From: Paenibacillus sp. FSL R7-0204
GTDB taxonomy: Bacteria; Bacillota; Bacilli; Paenibacillales; Paenibacillaceae
Length of the DNA stretch: 64,000 nt
NCBI RefSeq assembly: GCF_038002225.1
Contig: NZ_JBBOCA010000001.1
Location: 5,456,001 to 5,520,000 of the forward strand
Reading direction: 5' to 3'
Part shown: piece by piece, positions 15,150 through 21,501 of the stretch
Numbering within the stretch: position 1 is the stretch's first letter
Layout of the letters: each line of letters opens with the position of its first letter
The notes under the pieces: model-generated
What the model was told of the DNA's origin: nothing
The model's input: the letters and a program-made list of their open reading frames with translations, nothing else
Database searches by the model: none
Position numbers and translations under genes: made by a program

Positions 15150-17141
15150 TCAATAGCCCGTCTCTTCCCGCAGATCATGCTCCATGAACAGAATATCACG
15201 TTTCATTTCCTTCATGCTAGCTCTGGAGATCCGTCCGGCCTCGAACATCAGCTGAATGTGGTCACGTTCGAGCTGAATGCCCGCGCGGGACAGCTCGTGC
15301 AGCGACTCTTCGAACTCCCTCTTTGTAGCAGAGATAGACTCCTGACGGGTCAGTCTGAGCCGCCCCCGCTCATAACGAAGAATCAGGGAGCTAATTACCT
15401 CAGGCTCCATCTCCCCCGTATTCTGCAGCTCTCTCAGCTGTTCAAGAACGTAAGCGAAAATCCCGGACTGCAGCCGGTTCGATTCCTCACGCCGCTCCTG
15501 TGCGTTTAAGCGGACCTGCTGAATGACACCTGTGATTTCTTCCCAGCTTTTGAACGGAATCAGGTCATTCTTGTACTGCGGATCACGAGTGTATATGAAC
15601 AGCTGCCGGTTCAACCGGTTCAGATAGCGGTAGGCCGTGTACGGGTTCACATCATGCTGCTTGAGCGCATGCATGATGTATTCCCGCTGCCACTTGAGCG
15701 CTGTCACCCCAAGCTTCCGTTCCATTTCCTCAGCGTCTTCATTCTTCTTCAGGAGGCGGATTCTGGCATTATAGGTGCCGGTCAGATGATTCAATGCCAT
15801 GCGGGACTGATCTGTAGCCTGCTCCTGTAGACCGGCAACTACGTTGCGCAGAATTTCGATTTTGGCCTCGGCCTCCTCGGCATTATGCTCCGCTTCATGA
15901 TCTGAGCCAAGCAGCAGCGGCAGCAGAAAGTTAGACGCCAGCAAGGTCCACAGAATGACACCCGCCGCCAGGAAAATAATCAGGTCCCTCGCCGGAAAGT
16001 AGGAGCCATCATCCAGGAAAAACGGCAGTGACATCGTACTCGCCAGGGTAATCGTACCTCGCACCCCCGACAACGTGAGAATGAGCGCCTTTTTGAATTC
16101 CAGCTTCCAGGGTCCCCGCGGCTCCTCGCCTTCGGGAATATCCATGACCAGCATCCAGATCAGCCTCAGACCTAGGACAGCAGCGGTTAATAGCAGGGTA
16201 TACAAGATAACCTGGACATTTCCTATACCCGGATTGTTCCAAACTGTCTTAATAATCTCCGGCAGCTGGGTACCGAGCAACAGGAACACCAGACCGTTCA
16301 GGACAAAGATAATGACCGCCCAGGTACTTTTGGACACGACGCTTAGCTTGGCTACCTCAGGATTCATCTGCTTGTAGCTGAAGGAATGGGCGATCCCTGC
16401 ACTGACCACCGCCAGAATGCCATTGACGCCCAGCTCCTCAGCGGCCATAAAAATAGCAAACGGCGTCAGGATCTCAATCAGCATATGTAAGGTGACATTC
16501 TCCATCCCGAGCCTGCGCAGCCACCGGACGATCCCGTATTTAATGAACGTGAGCACAAGGCCCAGCACCACACCGCCTAACGAGATGCCAATAAAGCTCA
16601 GGCTGGCCGTTTTGAAAGAGAAGGCGCCTGTAACCATAGCCGCAACTGCAAATTGAAAGGATACCAGACCCGATGCATCGTTAATCAACGATTCTCCTTC
16701 GAGAATCTGCATCGTCTGATGGGGAATTTTTACTTTTTGCTCCAGTGCGCCTACAGCGATCGCATCCGTAGGGGCCAGTGCCGCAGCCAGCGCAAAAGCA
16801 GCAGCCAGGGGCAATACCGGCAGCAGCCAGTGCAGGAAATATCCCAGCACTCCTACCGTTAGAAAAACCAGTCCCAGCGCCAGCAGCAATATTGGCTTTT
16901 TCAGCTTCCATAAGGCCACTTTATCGGCAAGCCTGCCGTCATTGAACAGCAAGGGGGCAATGAATAATAGCAGGAACAGCTCCGGGTTCAGCTCCAGCTC
17001 GAAATGCAGGGGCAGCCAGGTCAAGGCCATACCCAGCGCAATCTGAATAATCGGCACGGACAGCGACGGGATGAACCGGTTCACCAGATTAGACAGCGAC
17101 ACGGCTGCCAGCATCAACAAAATATACTCAAATAATTCCAA
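15150..17141 (-). CDS. CPA1 family Na+/H+ antiporter
   Basis: About 663 residues. The TTG at 17141 is chosen because GGAGG lies nine bases upstream of it, inside the longer frame that begins at 17165. About twelve membrane helices cover residues 1-410, with the transport-site motifs ALAPTDAIAVGAL and LEGESLINDASGLVSF (the Asn-Asp pair of the CPA1/NhaP group). The C-terminal 250 residues are cytoplasmic, charged and helical, and probably regulatory. It exchanges Na+ or K+ for protons and supports pH and salt homeostasis. The cueP-like gene follows 37 bases after its stop. Confidence 0.85.
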   Translation of the reverse strand: MELFEYILLMLAAVSLSNLVNRFIPSLSVPIIQIALGMALTWLPLHFELELNPELFLLLFIAPLLFNDGRLADKVALWKLKKPILLLALGLVFLTVGVLGYFLHWLLPVLPLAAAFALAAALAPTDAIAVGALEQKVKIPHQTMQILEGESLINDASGLVSFQFAVAAMVTGAFSFKTASLSFIGISLGGVVLGLVLTFIKYGIVRWLRRLGMENVTLHMLIEILTPFAIFMAAEELGVNGILAVVSAGIAHSFSYKQMNPEVAKLSVVSKSTWAVIIFVLNGLVFLLLGTQLPEIIKTVWNNPGIGNVQVILYTLLLTAAVLGLRLIWMLVMDIPEGEEPRGPWKLEFKKALILTLSGVRGTITLASTMSLPFFLDDGSYFPARDLIIFLAAGVILWTLLASNFLLPLLLGSDHEAEHNAEEAEAKIEILRNVVAGLQEQATDQSRMALNHLTGTYNARIRLLKKNEDAEEMERKLGVTALKWQREYIMHALKQHDVNPYTAYRYLNRLNRQLFIYTRDPQYKNDLIPFKSWEEITGVIQQVRLNAQERREESNRLQSGIFAYVLEQLRELQNTGEMEPEVISSLILRYERGRLRLTRQESISATKREFEESLHELSRAGIQLERDHIQLMFEAGRISRASMKEMKRDILFMEHDLREETGY

Positions 17142-17296
17142 TCGGACAAACCTCCATCTCTGCACTTGCTTGTGCAGATACTAAATTACGTTATGTATTT
17201 AAACTCAGTATAAACGATCTGGGAGGAAATATCCTCTTGGCGGCTGCTATTGATTACAAACAAACGGTTAATGTACGGGCATCGATAAACCATTTA

Positions 17297-17326
17297 TTGC
17301 TGCCCACCCAGGTGCCAGCGTATAAT
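17297..17326 (+). promoter_or_regulatory. Sigma-A-type promoter
   Basis: TTGCTG (17297-17302), an 18-base spacer, and a perfect TATAAT (17321-17326). The expected start of transcription, about 17333, is only five bases before a strong terminator hairpin. Confidence 0.55.
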
Positions 17327-17337
17327 TAACACAGACG

Positions 17338-17381
17338 AAGAACGTCCCAAGCCATCGCTGGCAGAGGGGCGTTCTTTTTTT
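17338..17381 (+). terminator. Strong terminator-like hairpin in the leader of the DUF559-like gene
   Basis: AAGAACGTCCC pairs with GGGGCGTTCTT (11 pairs with one G-U), with an inner GCCA/TGGC stem, followed by seven T residues. No plus-strand gene ends upstream. It sits between a promoter and the ribosome site of the next gene, so it may act as an attenuator. Confidence 0.7.
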
Positions 17382-17408
17382 GTTAACATGAAAGAGGAGG
17401 AAATACAT

Positions 17409-17897
17409 ATGGAGTTTGAAAAAGCGCATCAACTGCTATTGGACCGGCATTTGTCTATCCGATCAGGGGAGCGAAGAGGCCGGTTGTCACGGGGGCACCA
17501 GTATGCTGAGAAGCTGATGCTGCGCAATGTCTGGTGGCCGCTATTCGGCAATCTGGATGACCTGCATCCTGAATATGAAATCTATGACTGGAACCGTAAA
17601 TCACAGTTTCTGGATGTTGCCTTTCTCCCGTCCTACGGGAAATTCGGTCTGGAATGTGACGGTTATCAGAGCCATGTGAGGGATATGGACCGGGAGAAAT
17701 TCAGTTACTCGCTTAACCGTGATACATTCTTGAGCGGAATGGGCTGGAGAATCATTCACTTTTCCTTCGATGATGTACAGAACCGCCCGGAAATCTGCCG
17801 GATGCTTCTGCAAATGGTCATTACCCCTGCCTTGCTCCGTAACCCGTCCGGGCAGTCCCTCTCACCGCTGGTATGTATGTTATTACGAGCCGGTTGA
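17409..17897 (+). CDS. DUF559-like PD-(D/E)XK nuclease-fold protein
   Basis: About 162 residues. ATG 17409 is preferred over ATG 17388 because GAGGAGG lies eight bases upstream of it, within the longer frame. The core FLDVAFLPSYGKFGLECDGY then GWRIIHFSFDDV has the order of a restriction-endonuclease-like fold: Asp in FLDVAF and the E-C-D-G segment as metal ligands, then a strand-helix with WRIIHF, as in Vsr and DUF559 proteins. It could nick or cleave DNA, but standalone members are mostly uncharacterised. The 5' leader contains a terminator-like hairpin. There is no methylase or mismatch-repair gene nearby. Confidence 0.6.
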   Translation: MEFEKAHQLLLDRHLSIRSGERRGRLSRGHQYAEKLMLRNVWWPLFGNLDDLHPEYEIYDWNRKSQFLDVAFLPSYGKFGLECDGYQSHVRDMDREKFSYSLNRDTFLSGMGWRIIHFSFDDVQNRPEICRMLLQMVITPALLRNPSGQSLSPLVCMLLRAG

Positions 17898-18029
17898 AGG
17901 ATTATCCGATTGGTTTCTGTAATGGTTAGGGGTACGGGGAGCTCGCCCGCTGAGGAGCAAAGTAGGTTTGTTAAGTAGATTAGGTGAGGTGGGGTGCGGC
18001 AAGGTGCGGACACGGCAGGCATACAGATA

Positions 18030-18216
18030 GTGTTGTAGTAAATGCAACATGCAGCATGGATACTTAGGTGTGAAGGAGGATTGCTGCAGTAAATACAAGA
18101 ATTCTTCTGCTGCATCGCTTGGATCGCGAAGAATGCTGTCTTTTGTACAACATTTCCCGATAATAGCCATCTGAGAATTAAGCATGTTGCATTATGTGCA
18201 GGAATTGACAGCTTAA
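18030..18216. repeat. Dispersed intergenic repeat, copy 2
   Basis: Matches 13494-13680 with the same order of conserved blocks, ending with GTTGCATTATGTGCAGGA. It lies between a plus-strand and a minus-strand gene (convergent), whereas copy 1 lies between divergent genes. The rest of the 17898-18320 gap holds no credible gene. Confidence 0.7.
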
Positions 18217-18228
18217 CATCGCTTTACA

Positions 18229-18269
18229 GGAAAAACCGCCCTCGCCCTTATAAAAGATCGGGCGAAGGC
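18229..18269 (-). terminator. Terminator of the HAD hydrolase gene
   Basis: GCCCTCGCCC pairs with GGGCGAAGGC with one mismatch. On the minus strand the hairpin is followed by a T-tract. It lies about 50 bases beyond the stop codon. Confidence 0.6.
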
Positions 18270-18320
18270 AGTCTCATGACCTGATTGCAACCGGCATAAC
18301 TCCAAGTATCGTACGACGGA

Positions 18321-19049
18321 TTACAGCTCAGCTGCAATGCTGTTATCATACAACGCAATCAATTCATCGAATGATGAGATAATGACATCCGAGCCCTTCA
18401 GCTCATCCTGCCGCCCGAAGCCGGCATAGGCGCAGCCGATAACGGTCTGTCCGTTGCCCTTGCCCGCCTGTACATCGGAGGAACGGTCCCCGACCATCCA
18501 GGCGCTGCCGATCTTGTGATTATCCAGCAGAAGGCCGAGCAGTTCGGTCTTGGTTGCCGTTCCCGAGCCGCCTGCGCTGTACAGCCCCTCGAACAGGTCC
18601 TTCAGCTCGTGCACGACTACGATGCTATGGATATAATCCTCCAGCCCGTTGCTGGCGACGAACAGCTTCACTCCACGCGCGTGCAGGGCACGCAGCGTCT
18701 CGACTACCTTAGGGTACAGAACCGTCCCTCCGGCCTCCAGCCCTTCAATCTCCAGCTGCAGTAGCAGCTCATCCGCCCGGCGGTGTACCGCCTCATCCGC
18801 TTCCGGCATTACGTTCTTCCAGATATCCGCAAGCAGCATGCCTAGACTGCCCAGAATGCGCTCCTCAGGTGGAGTCGGGCCGGAATGCAGGCCTTCTTCC
18901 CGCAGGATATCGAACATTTTATGATAGGCGGGCAATAACAGGCTCTCTGTCTGGAACAGCGTACCATCCATATCGAATACGATGGCTTCCGGCTGGTTTA
19001 AGTTCGGCAGCGGTCTGTTGCCCGCCTGTGTCTGTTCTTCGTTGCTCAT
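18321..19049 (-). CDS. HAD family hydrolase (phosphoglycolate phosphatase-like)
   Basis: About 242 residues from ATG 19049; the frame extends to a GTG at 19085. Relatives begin close to the first HAD motif, so the shorter start is preferred. Motif I is IVFDMDGTLFQTE (nucleophile Asp and general-acid Asp), motif II LFVASNG, motif III the Lys in the TATKTELLGLL region, and motif IV MVGDRSSDVQAGKG. The cap between motif I and II is helical, as in subfamily I phosphatases. It hydrolyses a phosphate ester of unknown identity in the cytoplasm. It is flanked by terminators on both sides and so is probably monocistronic. Confidence 0.85.
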   Translation of the reverse strand: MSNEEQTQAGNRPLPNLNQPEAIVFDMDGTLFQTESLLLPAYHKMFDILREEGLHSGPTPPEERILGSLGMLLADIWKNVMPEADEAVHRRADELLLQLEIEGLEAGGTVLYPKVVETLRALHARGVKLFVASNGLEDYIHSIVVVHELKDLFEGLYSAGGSGTATKTELLGLLLDNHKIGSAWMVGDRSSDVQAGKGNGQTVIGCAYAGFGRQDELKGSDVIISSFDELIALYDNSIAAEL

Positions 19050-19137
19050 GAGGTAAATCATCCCTTCCAATTGTTCTTCGGTCACACGCCCTAATGATAT
19101 AGGAAGCCGCAGATGTTGTCTACGAACCCCTAATCAC

Positions 19138-19190
19138 AGAAAGGGACCGCAGTGCAAACACATAGCGTGCTTACACTGCGGTCCCTTCTG
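19138..19190. terminator. Strong hairpin between abrB and the HAD gene
   Basis: AAGGGACCGCAGTG (19141-19154) pairs perfectly with CACTGCGGTCCCTT (19174-19187), 14 base pairs. It lies 32 bases after the abrB stop and is its probable terminator, although the T-tract on the minus strand is weak. Confidence 0.65.
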
Positions 19191-19221
19191 TTCATACTGC
19201 ATACTGCCTCAGAACCTTAAC

Positions 19222-19479
19222 TTATACGTTGTCGAAGCTTGAGATCAGTTCATCGAGAACATCTTTACTGACCATTTTACCCTTGAAGTTAATCAGGTTC
19301 TCGGCACTTCCGGAGAAGATGCAAGTAGGTTCATATTTTCTGAGAATGATCTTTTCGCCGTCCACAAAAATTTCGAGCGGATCCTTTATGTCAATTCCCA
19401 TTGTTCTGCGGAGCTCAATCGGAATCACAATACGTCCCAGTTCATCTACTTTTCTTACTATGCCAGTTGCTTTCATCAT
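19222..19479 (-). CDS. abrB: AbrB family transition-state regulator
   Basis: An 85-residue protein almost identical in pattern to Bacillus AbrB. The swapped-hairpin DNA-binding domain is ATGIVRKVDELGRIVIPIEL then RRTMGIDIKDPLEIF, and the C-terminal dimerisation half includes CIFSGSAENLINFKGK. AbrB represses stationary-phase, biofilm and sporulation genes during growth. GGGAGG lies seven bases before the first of two adjacent ATG codons. Upstream are a consensus promoter and several Spo0A-box-like motifs, consistent with the repression of abrB by Spo0A known in Bacillus. Confidence 0.95.
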   Translation of the reverse strand: MMKATGIVRKVDELGRIVIPIELRRTMGIDIKDPLEIFVDGEKIILRKYEPTCIFSGSAENLINFKGKMVSKDVLDELISSFDNV

Positions 19480-19573
19480 TATGCATCCTCCCTTGAAATA
19501 ACACTTGGATCATCATTCGGTGTTAAAAGCTATCAAAGCTTCTAATAAGTAGAAATGATTACTCTATAATTGC

Positions 19574-19602
19574 ATTGTAAAGTGCTATTTCTTTCCTGTC
19601 AA
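19574..19602 (-). promoter_or_regulatory. Sigma-A promoter of abrB
   Basis: On the minus strand TTGACA (19597-19602), a 17-base spacer and TACAAT (19574-19579): a near-consensus vegetative promoter about 95 bases upstream of the abrB start. Confidence 0.75.
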
Positions 19603-19628
19603 TTTTATTTCTACATCTTTTGATATTT

Positions 19629-19668
19629 ATCGACAAAAAATTCGACAAAGTTTAGAGTTTTTTCGACA
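19629..19668 (-). promoter_or_regulatory. Cluster of Spo0A-box-like sites upstream of abrB
   Basis: Two exact TGTCGAA words (minus strand, 19641-19647 and 19662-19668) lie 21 bases apart, two helical turns. A near match, TGTCGAT, is at 19629-19635. TGTCGAA is the core Spo0A-binding motif. The cluster lies upstream of the -35 rather than downstream of the start as in B. subtilis. Confidence 0.55.
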
Positions 19669-19807
19669 AAACTATAACTGAAACCGTTTTATATCCATTT
19701 TATTCTTTTCATTCTATTTTTGCCCGGAATCCTGCAGGAGTATGGCTGAAGCAGTTCTGCTCTTAGCTTACGGCTGCTCCTTTGGAACTATGCTCTCCCC
19801 TCCTTAC

Positions 19808-19837
19808 TTGACAAAAAAGATATATAATCTATATATT
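19808..19837 (+). promoter_or_regulatory. Promoter and probable auto-operator of the MarR operon
   Basis: TTGACA (19808-19813), an 18-base spacer, then TATATT (19832-19837). Between them an exact inverted repeat ATATATA-ATC-TATATAT fills the spacer and enters the -10, a typical place for a MarR dimer to bind. Confidence 0.6.
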
Positions 19838-19867
19838 TTACTTAATATACGATATTGGAGTGTTTCC

Positions 19868-20287
19868 ATGAGCAAAGAAGCTGAGAAAGAGCAAGCCGTC
19901 TATACCGTCATGGAGCATATGGCCAGCGTGCAGCAGAAATCACAGGCGTTCATAGACCGGATTACCAAAAAAGGATCACTCTCGCAGAACCAGATCATGC
20001 TGTTGTTCCTTCTGCACCTCACAGGCTCCCTTAATATTACGGATATCTCAGAGCGGCTTGTCATTACGCCGGGAGCCGCTTCGTTCATGTGCGATAAGCT
20101 GGAGGATCTGGGATACATCAAGAGAGTGCGCACGAAGGAAGACCGCAGAGTCGTGAATATTGTTCTCACCGGACCAGGCAAGCAGCACATCCTTTCTCTG
20201 TTCGACACCTTTGCATTGACTGACCTCGACAAAATCTCCTCCACCCTCCAAAGAATCGATGATCTGATGGGCGGAATGTTAGAGTAA
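19868..20287 (+). CDS. MarR family transcriptional regulator
   Basis: A 139-residue winged-helix regulator. ATG 19868 is chosen over the upstream in-frame ATG at 19742 because TTGGAGTG lies six bases before it and because the promoter would fall inside the longer frame. Typical segments: LSQNQIMLLFLLHLTGSLNI, ISERLVITPGAASFMCDKLE (recognition helix) and GYIKRVRTKEDRRVVNIVLT (wing with the conserved D-R-R). An inverted repeat overlaps its own promoter, and a similar AT-rich region precedes the next gene, so it probably controls both. Ligand unknown. Confidence 0.85.
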   Translation: MSKEAEKEQAVYTVMEHMASVQQKSQAFIDRITKKGSLSQNQIMLLFLLHLTGSLNITDISERLVITPGAASFMCDKLEDLGYIKRVRTKEDRRVVNIVLTGPGKQHILSLFDTFALTDLDKISSTLQRIDDLMGGMLE

Positions 20288-20313
20288 CACCAATAGCTAT
20301 CCTTTAAGCACAG

Positions 20314-20347
20314 ACTGCATTTCCCTTAGGGAAGTGCAGTTTTTTTG
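20314..20347 (+). terminator. Rho-independent terminator after the MarR gene
   Basis: ACTGCATTTCCC pairs with GGGAAGTGCAGT around a TTA loop, followed by seven T residues. Genes downstream therefore probably have their own promoter in the AT-rich 20350-20410 stretch. Confidence 0.85.
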
Positions 20348-20430
20348 ATAGAGAACAAATATTGATTATATATTTTATTTGATATATATTATAGTTACTA
20401 AAATATTATAAAACGGCGGTGAACGAACCT

Positions 20431-21066
20431 ATGTCTGCACTGAACCCGACACCTGCGCCCAATAAACCTCTTAAAATCAACGGCTCCCGGATCTGCCGGG
20501 GGGATATGGACGCCTCCCATGTGGAGGTGCTGGGACACCTGCATGTCAGCGGGAGTTTGACCACAGCGCGCCTGAGGCTTAGAGGAGAATGCTCCATAGG
20601 GTTGTCTTGCAATACACAGGAGTTGAACAGCTTCGGCAGTCTGCGCGTTCCTGAACTCAGGGGCGTGAGCATCACGTCCAACGGATACTTATCTGTTACC
20701 GGTAAGGCTGCCGCAGAAGAATTCCAGGCTGAAGGCTGCGTACGTATAGACCGCTTATCCTGCATGGGCACCATCCGCATCAAGCTGGGTGCATTGTGCA
20801 AGATCAGACACATGACCTCTGAAGGTGATATTATCGTGTCCCCCTCCTCCAGACTGCTCCCTATGCCGCTGAGCCCTTTCCGCAAGCTGCGCTGTGAGAT
20901 CATTGAAGGGGCTGACCTCACCCTGTACCGGACGCAGGCAGACCTTGTGTGCGGACAGAATGTTACACTCGGGCCGGGATGCTCTATCCGGGAGGTCCGT
21001 TACCGGGAGATACTGACAATTCATCCCCTTTCCCAGATAGGCAAGATTATTCACATGAATACATAA
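20431..21066 (+). CDS. Bactofilin-like (polymer-forming cytoskeletal-type) protein
   Basis: About 211 residues from ATG 20431, with GGCGGTGAA upstream; a GTG at 20419 is the alternative. The protein is a run of short beta-strand rungs with a glycine or hydrophobic residue about every ten positions (for example VEVLGHLHVSGSLTTARL, ISGNGYLSV-like SITSNGYLSVTGKAAAEEF, VRIDRLSCMGTIRI). This is the pattern of right-handed beta-helix bactofilin-type proteins such as Bacillus YhbE/YhbF. These polymerise without nucleotide and organise envelope processes. The small membrane protein that follows may anchor it. Family assignment is by repeat pattern only. Confidence 0.6.
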   Translation: MSALNPTPAPNKPLKINGSRICRGDMDASHVEVLGHLHVSGSLTTARLRLRGECSIGLSCNTQELNSFGSLRVPELRGVSITSNGYLSVTGKAAAEEFQAEGCVRIDRLSCMGTIRIKLGALCKIRHMTSEGDIIVSPSSRLLPMPLSPFRKLRCEIIEGADLTLYRTQADLVCGQNVTLGPGCSIREVRYREILTIHPLSQIGKIIHMNT

Positions 21067-21083
21067 AGATGGAGGTACACGAC

Positions 21084-21392
21084 ATGAAATCTTCTTCCTC
21101 TGGTGCAATGCCCAACCTGCTGAACTATCTGGCAAAAGGATTCGTCATCCTCTTTGCCTTGCCCGTGCTGGGCGTCTGGGTGGCCGGGAGCTTCATCTGT
21201 GCCATCATTGCTCCGATAGCGGGCTTACTGCGGACCTTCGGAGTCAGTGCCATAGGGATGAATCTGACCCCTTCCTATTCGGTCCCCGTCTTTCTCAGCC
21301 TACCCTTCAGCCTAGTTCTAGCGTTCCTCCTTCTCTTGTCCTTTTATTACACACGCCGTTTGCTGCTGAAAAGCCTAAGCTTCATCAAGTAG
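21084..21392 (+). CDS. Small membrane protein, partner of the bactofilin-like protein
   Basis: A 102-residue protein. ATG 21084 is chosen because GGAGGT lies seven bases upstream; a longer frame upstream overlaps the previous gene and lacks a ribosome site. Two hydrophobic helices dominate: FVILFALPVLGVWVAGSFIC (about residues 20-40) continuing into IIAPIAGLL, and VPVFLSLPFSLVLAFLLLLS (about residues 70-92). A short basic tail follows. It is 17 bases after the bactofilin-like gene and ends at a terminator. The layout resembles the membrane components of PadR/HAAS envelope modules, but no family is firmly recognised. Confidence 0.6.
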   Translation: MKSSSSGAMPNLLNYLAKGFVILFALPVLGVWVAGSFICAIIAPIAGLLRTFGVSAIGMNLTPSYSVPVFLSLPFSLVLAFLLLLSFYYTRRLLLKSLSFIK

Positions 21393-21395
21393 CAG

Positions 21396-21445
21396 AAAAA
21401 GGGGTATTTCAGCAGCCATTCTCCGGTGCAGAAATACCCCTTTTT
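21396..21445. terminator. Bidirectional terminator
   Basis: AAAAAGGGGTATTTC pairs exactly with GAAATACCCCTTTTT (15 pairs). It separates the bactofilin-like operon from the convergent alpha-galactosidase gene. Confidence 0.9.
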
Positions 21446-21501
21446 GCATGCAAATCACCCCGTATCAGCTTTCAGCCTCTTCTTGGCGGGCGAAGCAAGC
21501 C

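Noticed and set aside
17883..18185. Minus-strand 100-residue open frame
   Set aside because: Same repeat family as above; the partial protein similarity to the first copy is a by-product of the DNA repeat.
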